Assembly: GCA_963920635.1 (NCBI GenBank)
Contig: OY987299.1
Location: 21,034,901-21,098,900, forward strand
Direction: 5' to 3'
Source: Pseudeuparius sepicola
Taxonomy: Eukaryota; Arthropoda; Insecta; Coleoptera; Anthribidae
Length of the DNA: 64,000 bases
This document shows positions 33,995 to 46,205 of the stretch, piece by piece. The stretch's first letter is position 1; every line of letters starts with the position of its first letter. The notes beneath the pieces were generated by a model. That model made no database searches, had not been told where the DNA came from, and saw only the letters and a list, made by a program, of their open reading frames with translations. A program made the translations under genes and the position numbers.

Positions 33995-34720
33995 CTAAAG
34001 AAGATTCGATATAACCTTCGGCCACGGCACTTGATTTTCAGCAACCTAAACGCTTTAGCTGTAAAACATCACCTCCATTGTTAGCTAATATTGTTGCGGC
34101 AGTTCTTCTAAAACAATGTCCAGTGAACGAATAGACATTATTTAAGTTTAAAAATGTTATGCTATTCTTTGGGAAATTGTGTCCAGTTGGATAGATATGG
34201 TACCTGCATCCTTTTTTCGAGAAAATCAACATCAGTGTATTTTAATTTCACAAGTTCGTACGACATGCACCAGATACCCCAACTTACTATTAAGGCAACC
34301 TTTAAAAAATTAAAATGCATAAATAAATAAAGTACCTATTGAAACTTCAAAATTTCTATATTTTTTTCCATATTAAAATTTCTTCTATATTTTCCATTGA
34401 AAATACATTTGATTTTTTTGCTTTAAAGCCAACGCTTTTATTAAAAAAAAAGCCCTTAATTTCATATAGGTACTTGGGTATGTCCACATTTTCTTTGGCA
34501 TTTAATGTTGCACGCAACATAGAGTAAGTTACCCATAATAATTTTCCGAAGTATTCTGAGCTTTTTTCGATGTGCACCAATCCTGATATTATGTTCCGTA
34601 GGCTTTTTCATAACGAATTCGGCTTGTTTCCGGTAATAAATTTGTAGAAACTACCTCTGATGTTTGTCTTAATTCTGCAGGAGTGCAGTCGAAATTCAAC
34701 TTGTGTAAGTATTACTTTCC
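33995..34720 (-). pseudogene. Crypton-like tyrosine recombinase, decayed
   Basis: Reverse-strand pieces in order are ETSRIRYEKAYGT, with QDWC after a frameshift; LLWVTYSMLRATLNAKENVD, then IPKYLYEIKGFF and SVGFKAKKSNVFSMENIEE, which form the core-binding domain typical of insect Crypton-type recombinases; then SFTGHCFRRTAATILANNGG, containing H-x-x-R; then KRLGC, a TGA where Trp is expected, and SSAVAEGYIESSLD with the catalytic Tyr. The N-terminus, the middle of the catalytic domain and the first catalytic Arg are missing. A DIRS/Ngaro origin is less likely. Confidence 0.75.
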
Positions 34721-35002
34721 ACTTCGATTTCCATTATTTTATTCAAACAACAAACAAGTTTTTAAAATAATTACTAATTTTGACAACTGACAAGTAAATG
34801 ACAAGTAAATATCAATTGTTTCTTTCAAAGCCATCTTATCGTTTGTACATAGGCAAATCCCTATCCCAGTGCATTCGCCAAATTTCAAAAATAAATTAAA
34901 AGGTAATATGAATACAACATATATAATATTATTATGGTTGTGAATAAAATAGTATCGCAGAATAAATAGCGCGAAGTAGGCTATATATTCTGTGATAGTA
35001 TA

Positions 35003-36319
35003 CAGGGTTAACTATCACTTAGTACAAAAAATTTTACCACGCTCGCAGGGTGGCTTAAGAAAACAGAAAAATATTTTTAGATTTTTTTTAAGATCTTTAA
35101 AAAAAGGGTAAAAACTCCTATTTTCCCTGTAAATCTCCGCCTCTAATTAAGTCATCCAATTTGGCTTCGGAACGTATTGTCAGATTTCCGTGGTGTTGCC
35201 GTTGTTTTTGGAAGGATGAAAATACCTTTTTACTCAAACAAATTTCTGTATGCACTCAATGACCATGCATCAACAACTTTGGTCCAGTTGATTCCCTCGC
35301 TTGGATGTTCACTAATCGTACACAACGCTCCGAGGCTTTTGGCTTGGCTTGGCGCCGAGTACCGGTCGCCTGGGGGCCCGGTCCGTCCGCCGTGGCAACA
35401 CCTCTTGATTTCCTGTATCCGGGGCACAGGGCGTCTCCAAATTCTACACAATTTTCTTTCTCCTGCCTCGGCCTCGGCACTCCTGCTTCCCTTTTCTCCG
35501 CCTTTTTAGTCCCGAAAACCACGAGACCCGCGAAAGCGGGCTGCTGCCCGTATGCCGTTTACTCCACAAAATATATAAGTTGTTTACTCCACTACTACCA
35601 TCGAACTTCCCCTCTTGGCTCTCCCGCGCAAGTCAGGGCGCGATGTTGGCCAACGCGTATTCCCCTAAAGTAAATCAAATAGGTTTCCCAGTGCGTTCAC
35701 CTAAATTTCAACATATCAGCACTACCCATACAACTTATTGGTATACTGTGGCTATGAAATTTTTAATTTAATTTAATTAACCGAGTGAATTTGTGCATCG
35801 AGGTGAACAGCGGCCTCTTTGAACAGTTACTGTAGTGCTTTGCATGTGCAATGTGCAATGTGTGCTAGTGGAGTTGTGTTTTTTGGTTGCCCTTCGGAGT
35901 TTTTCTGGCGAAGGGATGAATGTTGTGTTATGTAGTTGTGTGACTTTTAATGTAAAAAAGCAAGAAAACAGAAAATGGTGCAATATTCAATCCTGGAAAT
36001 GTCAGTAAGGTAGGTGTTTCATAGGCATTCTACATGTTCCTTAGAAAGTAATCGTTTTTAAAAGGAAATCATACAGATAAATCGATAGACGTGGCAACGC
36101 CGCGCTATTTCACTACCTGTAACTCCCATTGACATAGGCGAAATTTTAAGACACGTCTGGCGGCCCTCCATAGGCGGCGTTTTTTGAGGGTTGTTAAACA
36201 ATTTGAAGAAAAAATTTTTTAGACAAAAATGTTAGAAAATTTTTTAAAATTTATTTTGGCAAGTCTAATTTTTCTTTATCTGCCATAAAATTTTTTGTAC
36301 TAAGTGATAGTTAACCCTG
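35003..36319. mobile_element. TA-flanked element with 34-bp TIRs and GC-rich cargo
   Basis: Ends CAGGGTTAACTATCACTTAG and its inverse match over about 34 bp, through TACAAAAAATTTTA, with TA at 35001-35002 and 36320-36321. The interior has no transposase. It holds a GC-rich block (about 35220-35660) open in several frames, then at 35780-36010 a stretch resembling a 5' leader, with ATG 35975 (MVQYSILEMSV) ending at a GTAGGT splice donor at 36010. This looks like captured or retained host-like sequence between transposon ends. Confidence 0.8.
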
Positions 36320-36321
36320 TA

Positions 36322-38139
36322 TATGCTTCGGGGGAAATTTCATTCCAGCTAACCTGGACTTTAGCTCTCGGGTACAATGAAAGTGTTTCCACCTCCACAT
36401 GTAATATACTATTTTCTCAATACACCCTACAATACCTAAACCCGCACAATCCCCAACTTCTAACCTTGCCCCCACTACGAATAGTGGCGGTTGCATTCGC
36501 CGCGCCCTAACGTTTAGGGACACGTTGCCGGCAAAATTCGGCCGCCAAACTCGATTAGCGAGTTTCACACGTTCCTCGCCACCGCCGCCTGCAATAAATT
36601 ACTTATTTATAATTGGTAGGAATTGGTGGCGTAGCCGAATTTGGTACGCGCCAAATACAGGCCCGGCGCACAATTCATCACCGTGGGGCACAAGCGCTAT
36701 CAGATTAAGCCGGAGCTAGCTAACCCTTTATGGTAATGAGCAGGGGACACAGATAAAGCTGTGACGAGGTCGAAAGAATTAGGTAGAATAGGTACCTAAT
36801 ATAAATTGGGGTCCCTATTCCCCGCTTGCAATATCTACTATGGCAACCAGCCAGTGACGACACAGTGTGTTCCATAAAGTTCGCATCATATGGGAAAATT
36901 TTTTATTAACGAGTTATTTTAAAATTTGACTTTTGCATTACTTTCTGCTTCAAAATAAATGAAAAATGGCTTACTCAAATGAGGTCACGTGACTTTCGCT
37001 ACCTGTCAAATTTGACATTTTTCAAAAATAATCGCTCAAAATTGGCTTATTTATTAAAATTTCAAAAAAGTTATTAAAAAATGTTGTTTCTTTTCCAATT
37101 CTACATATGTAGGTATTCCAAATTTCAACACGATATTAAAATATTATTTCCAAAAAATTTGAAAGGTCATAACTACGAAATAGTATATTTCATTACGAGT
37201 TTGGAAATAAAGATTTTTCCGTGCGCGCGTGACAAATTCCCGTGTGAGGCGCAGCAAGTCATGCAAGCACGGAAAAATCTACTTCTGGACGTGTAATGAA
37301 CGATATTTTTTATTATACTTCTTTGAAAACGGAAACTTAAAACATTTTATCGGCATATTATAATAAATTTAATTGACAAAAAATAAACAATGCAGACAAT
37401 ATAGTGTTTGGTATGTATGATGCGTTTCCATGGTTACTCTCAAATTATTTTAAAGGTGCTTTGTTGTAAATTAGTTATTGTCAGATAAGGTGAATAAAAC
37501 GTCAAAAATATTACAGAAATGTATCTAAATATTGAAACACTTACGAATTAAAATACAAAATAGGTACATGTTAAATATCAGAGAGCATATAGAGTTTCTT
37601 AAATTTAGTTTACTTTGCTGTATATTTCTATTTTAAAGCCATATATTCGGTATTTTTATTCAGCGCACGGAAAGTTTTTCCATGCGCTGTTTCCGTGCGC
37701 TAGCCCGAAAAACCCCATCTTTCATTATTGCTAAAACAGATGAAAATAGGGTGTTTTCAAATAAGTATAATAAAAAAATTATTTTATACCAGTAGCATTG
37801 CCATACTGCTATCCTTTTATTGGTAAATACTGGTAAAAACATGTCTTTTTTTAATAAAATTATAACATAGCTCCAAAAATCGGTTATGTTTGATGCAAAG
37901 TTGGTCTGTTGCCGAGCATTGTGGAAATAAACTTAGCCGCATTCATTTTTTCAATACTAAATTGATTACAAAATAATAATAAAGTAACATTTTGTCATAT
38001 TATTTTATGTATCTGGCCGACAGTTAGCTATCATTTTTATATTCACTTTTAACATTGTTAAAATTGCGGGGTAGGCCATGGAAAGCCATGAAATTTAGAA
38101 GAAAACATTTCCATAGATTTTAAATAAAATATAAGGACA
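36322..38139. other. GC-rich patch, then AT-rich intron with a hairpin
   Basis: 36322-36750 is GC-rich and free of recognised repeats (GGCGGTTGCATTCGCCGCGCC, TGGCGTAGCCGAATTTGG) with no convincing exon. About 37188-37309 is a 120-bp hairpin with arms TTCATTACGAG...TTTTTCCGTGC and GCACGGAAAAA...GTGTAATGAA. Confidence 0.4.
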
Positions 38140-38728
38140 ACGTCTCAATGAAACTTAATATATTATCTTTAGTAATAACAGCAATTATTAATGATAGAAA
38201 AATTACATTTCTGTATGTCGCCCCTCTCTTTCAATGCATATATTATGGTTCTTCGGTAAACATCCTGTACTGCATTTCTGTTGAATTGTGGTCTTATATT
38301 CGCTACACATTCTCGAATAGTGTTCTCTAAATGGTCAATATTATTGAATGGCCTTCATTTGTACACATTTTGCTTTAAATAGCCCCACAAAAAAAATCTA
38401 ATGGGGTTAAATCTTAGGAAGCTGTAAATTTTGTCATTGTAGGAGTTAACCTTTTAAAAGATTACTCATACAAAAAAACAGCTAATATTCGGTAAGTAAT
38501 GAAATTAGACAGACACAGCAATTATTAATGATAGAAAAATTACATTTATGTATGTCGCCCCTCTCTTTCAATGCATATATTATGGTTCTTCGGTAAACAT
38601 CCTGTACTGCATTTCTGTTGAATTGTGGTCTTACATTCGCTACACATTCAATATTATTTAACCTTTTAAAAGATTACTCATACAAAAAAACAGCTAATAT
38701 TCGGTAAGTAATGAAATTAAACAGACAA
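38140..38728 (-). pseudogene. Transposase C-terminal fragment, tandemly duplicated
   Basis: The reverse strand, across frameshifts, gives LTPLDFF, ECVANIRPQFNRNAVQDVYR-like and CIERGGRHTE-like peptides, the C-terminus of a mariner-superfamily transposase. The block from AGCAATTATTAATGATAG (38178) recurs at 38518, and CCTTTTAAAAGATTACTC (38448) recurs at 38663. This is a local duplication of about 340 bp whose second unit has an internal deletion. Confidence 0.65.
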
Positions 38729-38895
38729 CTGCTCCTTATAGTCAAAAATTTTCCAAAAGCAGCGAAAATTCATTTTGAATGCTCCAAACTCAGTCAATTT
38801 TATCCTTGTTAGGAAGGGAACAATCGGTTATTGATTGGTTGCGCACTTAAAAAAATAACCCAAAAAAATATTATTTATCCCATTATGAGTAATGT

Positions 38896-38928
38896 CACAG
38901 AAAATATACTAGTAGTATATTTTCTGTG
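38896..38928. repeat. 33-bp palindrome
   Basis: CACAGAAAATATACT and its exact inverse around AGT. Possibly the junction of two transposon ends, as it lies right of transposase debris. Confidence 0.7.
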
Positions 38929-39040
38929 GTAATATCACAAAAAAACACCGCTTGCTGTTTTTCTGATGTGGTAATATAAAAATGGAGTAGATAAACTGGC
39001 GCATTCACCACTATATTCTACATTGTATACACATGTAAAT

Positions 39041-39642
39041 AATAGTTATTTATGTACCAAGGCACTGAAGTTCAACTCATGTGGATGAATTTAGTTGCCG
39101 AGGCCCCTGGCCGAGGCAAATAAACCACATGAGTCATAAAAAGAACTTCAGTGCCGAGGTACATATTATATTTTTTTGAAATCGAAAAAAAGTGATTTAT
39201 TAGGCAAGAAAAGAATCATGCGGAATCACCCGTCCATGAACCAACTGCGCGCGGCGTTGCCTGACTTTGACGATCGCTCTACCTAGGTCAAGTATAATGA
39301 CGTACGGCACCTTCGAATAGAAAAACCGAACTGCTGCTTCTTGTGCAGCCTACACAACAAATCTATTGATATTCAAATTTACTAAAATATATAGACTGAA
39401 GGATTGCGCTTCTATAGGAAACAATTTCGCAATGTGTACGAAAAGTTAAATGGGCCTTTATCGGCCGGGTTTTCAATATTTGGTCACTTTTGACGGGCGA
39501 TTTCTCCGCGTCTGACGTTTGATGTTTACATCTCGCCAAGGCCTACTTATTGAAAAAATCGTACAATAATGTAGCCCATTATTGTACGATTTCTGTGCTT
39601 TTAATGACGATTTTGGGACACTTTAATGCCGATTTCAAGAAG
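39041..39642 (+). repeat. Rep-A interspersed repeat, copy 2 (most complete)
   Basis: 602 bp, starting AATAGTTATTTATGTACC and ending GCCGATTTCAAGA. It contains the hairpin (39054-39162), GCGCGCGGCGTTGCC, the uninterrupted ACCTAGGTCAAG (empty site for the 16546 MITE), GACGGGCGATTTC and TTATTGTACGATTT. It serves as the reference for copies 1 and 3. Confidence 0.8.
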
Positions 39643-42600
39643 TAGAATAATATGCCATATTTTATAACTTATTTAAATATTTCTTTACAATTTACATCAT
39701 TTTCACGAATAACTGGGATGTCTGGCATATTTTTTTATATAAGAACAAAATTCAGAAACACGTGTTAGGTACTTTGAATAAATATTTCAGTAAAAAACAG
39801 TATACAATTTTAATTTTCCACATTTTGTAATTCTAATGTGAAACCATTATGACGAGAAGACTTCAAACATGCAAAGTACATAGGGTGTAGGGTGCTCTAT
39901 TTAATAAAACCTGAGTTTAGTTTGCTACACTTTTTCAAACACCCCGTATAAAATGTATCACAATTACAAGAAAAATCATAAAATTTTCTATAACATGCAT
40001 ATTTCTGTTTATTTCCTTGTCGTATTTAAACTTCAAACCCTCGACTACAATTTACAGTCGAATATGGAAATAACAATAGTATCTATTAATTTCCTACACT
40101 TAACTATGTAAAATATAAAAAAGGTAGTATAGAAAGCGACTGGTGTACTAAAAAAAGTATGGTCACAAAGATATTTAATTTCAATTCAGATGAAATCGCC
40201 TATTTACAGAGTCTTGTCAAGAGTCTTATTGGCAGGGCTATCTCCCTTTCACATTAAAAAATAGACTAAACAATTTAAGGAAAATTAAATATGTATTAGA
40301 AGAAAATAAATATATCCAAAAAAAATTTTATAACCATGTTAATTTTTTAGGACGTCAAATTGTTTACGATATTTTATATAATAAAGTCTGAAAACGGTAA
40401 TCCACATTACTGAAACGTAGGTACGTAATGAATAAATAATAAAAAACAAAAAATAAATTCTTTATTGGTCGAATACCCTCTAAATTATTACACATTAAAT
40501 AAATATAACATGCATATTTAATCGTTTCTATATATAAAAAAAATATAGTAGGGGGATCAGATACTTTGTTTTAAGGTTTTACATTTTTGTTTTATTTCAA
40601 ATATGGCATATTTAATTAACCAATATTATATGAATTGACCTAAGTCCGCTTAAATTTTTTTGGAGAGTACTGTATAGATATTCCGTGTGATTTTACCGAA
40701 ACGTACGTAATGAATAAATAACAAAAATTAATGACTACGAAAAATCTGGCAAAGACGCGTACCTATACAGTTTCAGTTTTTTTTACACGCATTTATTCCG
40801 TTGCTCAAGAAGCGACATGCGGTCTATTATGTAGTCGTTATTGCAATAGAGAGGGATGTTCGCGGTGCTGGACCGACACGCTCAGTCGCGGTAAGCTTGG
40901 TCGGTTATAAGCGCCACGCTTCTTACAACATAACCTAAAAAAATATCTCGGCTTCTAAACTTTTTAATTTGCCGATTCCGAAAAAATACCATTATCTTGC
41001 TTTTTATATATATCTCAGCAAATAACTATTATTCGGAATTAAATTACTATATTTAAAAACTTATAGCCATCATTCCATTATTTTACCCAATTCTGTTACG
41101 GTCATTTTAGGCAAGAATATTCTAAACAGCAAAAACTCTCAACTGGAGTCTAACAAAAACCAAAAATTGTGGTGACATATTCGTAATAATTAAAATGCTG
41201 AAAATAATTTCAACACAACTGTACCAATAATAATTACTGTTCCTGAGCTATCACATGATTCAAAATATTTTTCAACACTCTGTAGATAAAAAGGTTCAAC
41301 CTTCGGGACGCCCTGTGTATTACCATGGAATATGGTTTAATCAGTGGTATGACATAAGTAGCCAACAGATTCATAAATCCAAAATACACCCCGTTTTTAA
41401 ACAAATAACTCAACATGGAAAGAAAGTTATGTTTTATTTTTTATAGTTATAATAATGATAATAAATAATAATTCTCATCCTCGCAATACTTCAAAGTAGG
41501 AGTACCCTAGAAGCAACTGAATGCTTTTATGGGGGAGGCGGACAATTACTATTATTTTGTCTTCGTTGCTATTTGCGGCTAGGGCCGACTTTTCCCGAAC
41601 TAGTAGCATTCGCTCAAGTACCTACGGAAAACCCTAGAAAACCGTGGTAATCCCAGTGAGAGTAGGAGAATTAATATTTCACACAAATAAAGCTATTAAG
41701 GAGCAATACCGTGAATCCATAGTTTTGTCCAGCGCTTTTGGCCATCAGCGGTGTTTTTCTATAAAGACATGCCTCGACCTCGATTTGAACCAAGGTCGAT
41801 CGAAGGCAGAAAAACATGCAGTCTAAATAATTAGCAATGCTCCGACCATCGCCACCGCGATCCCTAATTAGTAAATAGAAGAAACCTCTGACCAACACTG
41901 AATGCCTACTTCGCTTAATGAATATTGATTCTAACCAGTTCTTATTGTGTTGGACGAGGCAATCGTATGCCCAACTTGTTCGATTTGCTATCCTTTGTGT
42001 GTGTCGATGAATAATTAATTGTTTGAAGGTCTATAAAGCAGACAAAATTTCCATGATTTTTTTAGCCTGGTTAAGGATAAAAATCCGTATAAACCGGGCG
42101 ATTTTCTAGACTGTAGATCTTAACTGCAGCTAGTTGATATTAAGCAACTCCCGTGCAGTTTAAGTGCACTCGTAACTTCTAACTCGGCAATAGTTACGCC
42201 GGGTTCATTTTTAATTTCGTAAATTAAGAATAAGGAAGACCCCTTCCAGATTCATTAATCAGTGCCGGATTATTAAAACTTTCTTAGTTATACCTGAGTC
42301 GGGGGCGCAAGTTTAGTAACGATAATTCAATCGAACTTGCCTACTATGAGGCAGGCGAAACTCCAAATGGACTTCACTAATTGCGAATTTCAGTGGAAAG
42401 TTTCTAGCAATTACCGAAAAAAATATGCCAGCGGATGTACATAACAGCTAGTGGGGTAACGAACCTATACATTTAACAAAAAATACAAAGTCAAATAAAT
42501 TATAAAGTATGAACTTTAGGTGTTAAATATTATGACGACTTATTATTGCACTTTAGGGTCCAAAGTTTTTAGCTCCTCGAATCATAAAATAAACTAGTAA

Positions 42601-42986
42601 CTTTTCTCAAAATTTAGTTACAATAACTCAGTTCTTGCGATATTTTCCTCTGTAAGACATTTATAAATTGAGTTACCCCTTAAATAATTCCAAGAAATAA
42701 CTTTCCATAACAATCGAAAGTGCCCCTGCCCCTTTATTGTTTTTCCATTCTCGTGAGAACACTTAAAGCCTCTCTTTGGGCTCGGGTAAATCAATTCTGA
42801 TACTGCCACCGCTCCATCTAATCAACATAAATATCGCTAAATAAGGGCTTTCATGAATATTCATCCCCTGGGGCTCTGTATTTATATTTACGCTGTGGTT
42901 ATTTTAAATTGGCGTGTGGCCTGGAATTAATTCAATTCAGTTTTCTCAAAGGCATTTTTTTACAATACACAATAAAGTAGCAAAAA
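39643..42986. other. Long stretch without an assigned element
   Basis: AT-rich to 40400. Direct repeats ACGTAATGAATAAATAA occur at about 40420 and 40706. On the minus strand GGTTCAAATCGAGG near 41785 resembles a pol III B box, but no tRNA fold can be drawn. 42050-42480 is moderately GC-rich, unique-looking sequence that could be regulatory. No gene seen. Confidence 0.4.
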
Positions 42987-43850
42987 TACAGTGTGGTCAT
43001 TTAAGTGTGCTACATATGGGTTTTTTTATTCATTGCACAACTAAAATACAAATATTCGCGAAAGTTGTAGCATGTTCGATAATCATAATAGGCGCAGTTA
43101 GAATGGTTGCAAATCAAACAGCATACAGGGTAGGTGAAGTAATATAAAAATTGTACAAGAGTAAAGTAGGTACCCTTATTTCAGATAATTCATAAAATGG
43201 TATTAAGAAAAGTTGACTAGAATTAAAAGTTATGCCTAAATGCCAAAACATGGCCTCCAAAGAAAAAAATTTTTTTTGAAAAACAATAATTTCTTTAAAA
43301 AAATTGTTCTAATATTCACCCTAAACAATTTCATAAATCAATCAAAATGAAATCAATTTCGCATAACTTTGTTCAAATTCAAGGATATGATTTGTAAAAT
43401 TAACTTAGATTTTGAATTTTTTAGGGAATCACAAACTTCATGTTTGTTGCAACGATATTAAACAAACCTTCAAAATTTCGCAAAAATTCTTCCGAACAAG
43501 GTAAAACATTAGTAATGATAATGTGTATATTAAAAATCTCTCATTTAAGGTGCAAAATTTTTATTTAAAATGTTTGCAAATTAATTGACGAAAAAAATGT
43601 TTTTCTTAGAAGGCAATGTTTTGGTATTTATGCATAGCTTTTAATTCTAAACAACTTTTCTTAATAACATTTTGCCGAATTTTCTGAAATAAGGCCTGCT
43701 TTACTTTTGTACAATTTTTATATTTTTTACCTACCCTGTGTGCTGTTTAACTCGCAACCATTCTAAGAGCACCTAATATGATTATTGAAGATTCATCAAC
43801 TTTCGGCAATATCTGTATTTTGGTTGTGCAATTCATAAGAAAAACATGTA

Positions 43851-45342
43851 CAAGGTGAGTTTTTTCGACGCCCACTATGGGTATCTCGGAAACTAGCAGA
43901 GCTAGAAGAAAGGTTAAATGGGAAAAGAATTCCAGTTTTGAATGCTCAATCTAATGTCCCTCTTGGATTTTTAAAAAAATTCGTGGCTCAGATATTTTGA
44001 AAAGAGTGATTTTTTGCTATTTCATCAGATCTCTGTAGCTCCGTTATTTCTGATTATACAGAAAAACTGTAGAGACAAAAATTTTATATAATTTTGGGCT
44101 TAATAAGATAATCTTATCCAATTTTTTATGTTGTTTGTGATTTTTGAGGTATGACATAAACTTGTGTTTTTTTAAATGTAAATCATAGTTGGCTGTGGCC
44201 TTATAAAATCGGCCATTTTTCAGCTTTCCAAAGATATAATACTCGGCATAGTTATTATAAAAAATAAAAGAGCTGTGACTAATTTTCTGATTTTTTTTTA
44301 AATTTTCACATAGTCAGCTATGGAATATTTTCATAATTACATTTTATTTTATTATTAGACATACTTCATACTTTTAGCTGGTAACAAAATGTAACAAAAT
44401 GAAACAAAAATTAAAAAACTCAAACCCAAATTATTATTATTAAAAGGTCACCTTTTAAAATAAAAAAGGTGTTCAAACAATCCATCATTATTATTTATGC
44501 AAATATTGTATATTTCTAAAACTGAATTTGTCTTAGAGAGCGCCTGTAAGTACTGGCAATTGCTTCTAAGACAGCTGCTCTTAATTAAATAATTGTCTCA
44601 TACTTTATTTTGTACTGTTCCCCACAAAAAGAAATCCAAAACAGACAAATCGGGGGATCGGGGCTGTCAGGAAATAGGTCTATTTCTCCCTATCCAACTA
44701 TTTGGATATAGCCTAGGTAATTTCTTACGGGCAAATAATTACGTGGTGGAGCTCCATCATGATAATTTTTGTTTTATTTTGTTGCATTTTGTTACCAGCT
44801 AAAAACAAAATATTAGAAAGTTTGAAGTATGTCTAATTATTATAAAATAGAACGTAATTATGAAAATATTCCATGGCTGACTATGTGAAAATTAAAAAAA
44901 AAACGAAAATAGCCATAGCTTTTTATTTTTTATAATAACTATGCCGAGTATTATATCTTTGGAAAGCTCAAAAAATGGCCGATTTTATAAGGCCACAGCG
45001 AACTATGATGTACATTTAAAAAAACACAAGTTTATGTCATATCTCAAAAATCACAAACAACATATAAAATTGGATAAGATTATCTTATTAAGCCCAAAAT
45101 TATCTACAATTTTTATCTCTACAGTTTTTCTGTATAATCAGAAATAACGGAGGTACAGAGATCTGATGAAATAGCAAAAAATCACTCTTTTCAAAATATC
45201 TTGAGCCATGAACTTTTTTAAAAATCCAAAAGGGGCATTAGATTAAGCATTCAAAACTGCAATTCTTGCCCCATTTAACCTTTGTTCTAGCTCTGCTAGT
45301 TTCCGAGATCCCCCTAGTGGGCATCGAAAAAAACTCACCCTG
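43851..45342. mobile_element. Rep-D fold-back element, ~560-bp arms
   Basis: Starts CAAGGTGAGTTTTTTCGACG and ends in the inverse form CGAAAAAAACTCACCCTG, with TA at 43849-43850 and 45343-45344. The arms are near-identical for about 560 bp (GGAAACTAGCAGAGCTAGAA, GGCCTTATAAAATCGGCC). The 350-bp centre carries a transposase fragment on the minus strand. Confidence 0.9.
44590..44765 (-). pseudogene. DDE/D transposase fragment inside Rep-D
   Basis: The reverse strand, with frameshifts, gives HHDGAPPRNYLP, a decayed RWIGR-like segment and a decayed SPD-x-LDFFLWG-like segment. This is the catalytic block (second Asp to third acidic residue) of the IS630/Tc1/mariner superfamily. N- and C-terminal parts are missing here. 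Confidence 0.7.
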
Positions 45343-45373
45343 TATGTTGCACCACTTAAATAACAACACTGTA

Positions 45374-46100
45374 TAGTAAATAAATAATCAACGTTATTTC
45401 TTTATGTAACAAATCCAAAAAGCAGGTCACTTCTGGATACAAGACTCTCATTCTGTTTTTTTTTGTCTAGGCCTGTAAAGTCAAAATATTTACCAACATT
45501 AACAACCTACTAAATGCAATTTTTCGTTTGAATTTAGATAATTTACAGGGATGAAATCAATTACCTATTATTATTATTATTACCAACATATTCATGTCTC
45601 TGAACTCTGAACAAATGCAAATTGATCTGACCCTCACGATTCTTTATGTGTGGCACTGTCGCTCATAATAATATTAATCCTCTGCTTTCATCCTCTAAAA
45701 TGTTTTTATACTTTATGCGATCGCAGTTCAATTTTATTGATGTCCTTCAAATGGCTTCATCTCTAATTAATTTATCGTTATACAGACGGGCGCTCTCTTT
45801 GTGAGAGATTGAAGACACATCATTGGAAATGTTTGTTTTTAACAGGATGATTATTTATCCTCCGGTAATCTGCCATAATAACAGATGATGCCATTAACAG
45901 GTTGTATACTTATACGAGCTCTTACTATTCCGTGGCACAACCACAACACACATAAATATGTTTATATTACAATAATATAGTCGTTTTATATTTCTGATCG
46001 TACATTATTTGTGGTGTCGTCTCTATATAGTCAAATTATTTTAAAAAGTCCTTACTGGGACTGTCAATAATTGGTAATTTCGCCATCCTAAGTTGGCATC
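45374..46100. other. AT-rich intron, nothing assigned
   Basis: Unique-looking sequence with an ATT run near 45570 and no supported feature. Confidence 0.4.
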
Positions 46101-46205
46101 AATGCAGCAACCGGGTCATCAGTCCAGGTCAGTAACGAGCCCATTTGCACAATGAATAACTACTTATAAACGAACAACAACAACACAGATAACGGTAAAA
46201 CTCAC

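Larger units (their letters stand above)
42989..45371. mobile_element. Rep-C element, copy 2, split by Rep-D
   Basis: Starts CAGTGTGGTCATTTAAGTG and ends with the diverged inverse (CACTTAAATAACAACACTG), with TA at 42987-42988 and 45372-45373. It aligns to copy 1 (11241-12083) along both arms. The right arm is interrupted by Rep-D (43851-45342). Confidence 0.88.

Noticed and set aside
35177..35673. Several overlapping GC-rich open frames
   Set aside because: Open in three or more frames and both strands, which is expected from GC-rich, stop-poor sequence; no recognisable protein.
41745..41860. tRNA-like segment on the minus strand (GGTTCAAATCGAGG)
   Set aside because: B-box-like only; I could not place an A box and anticodon arm at normal spacing or form the acceptor stem.
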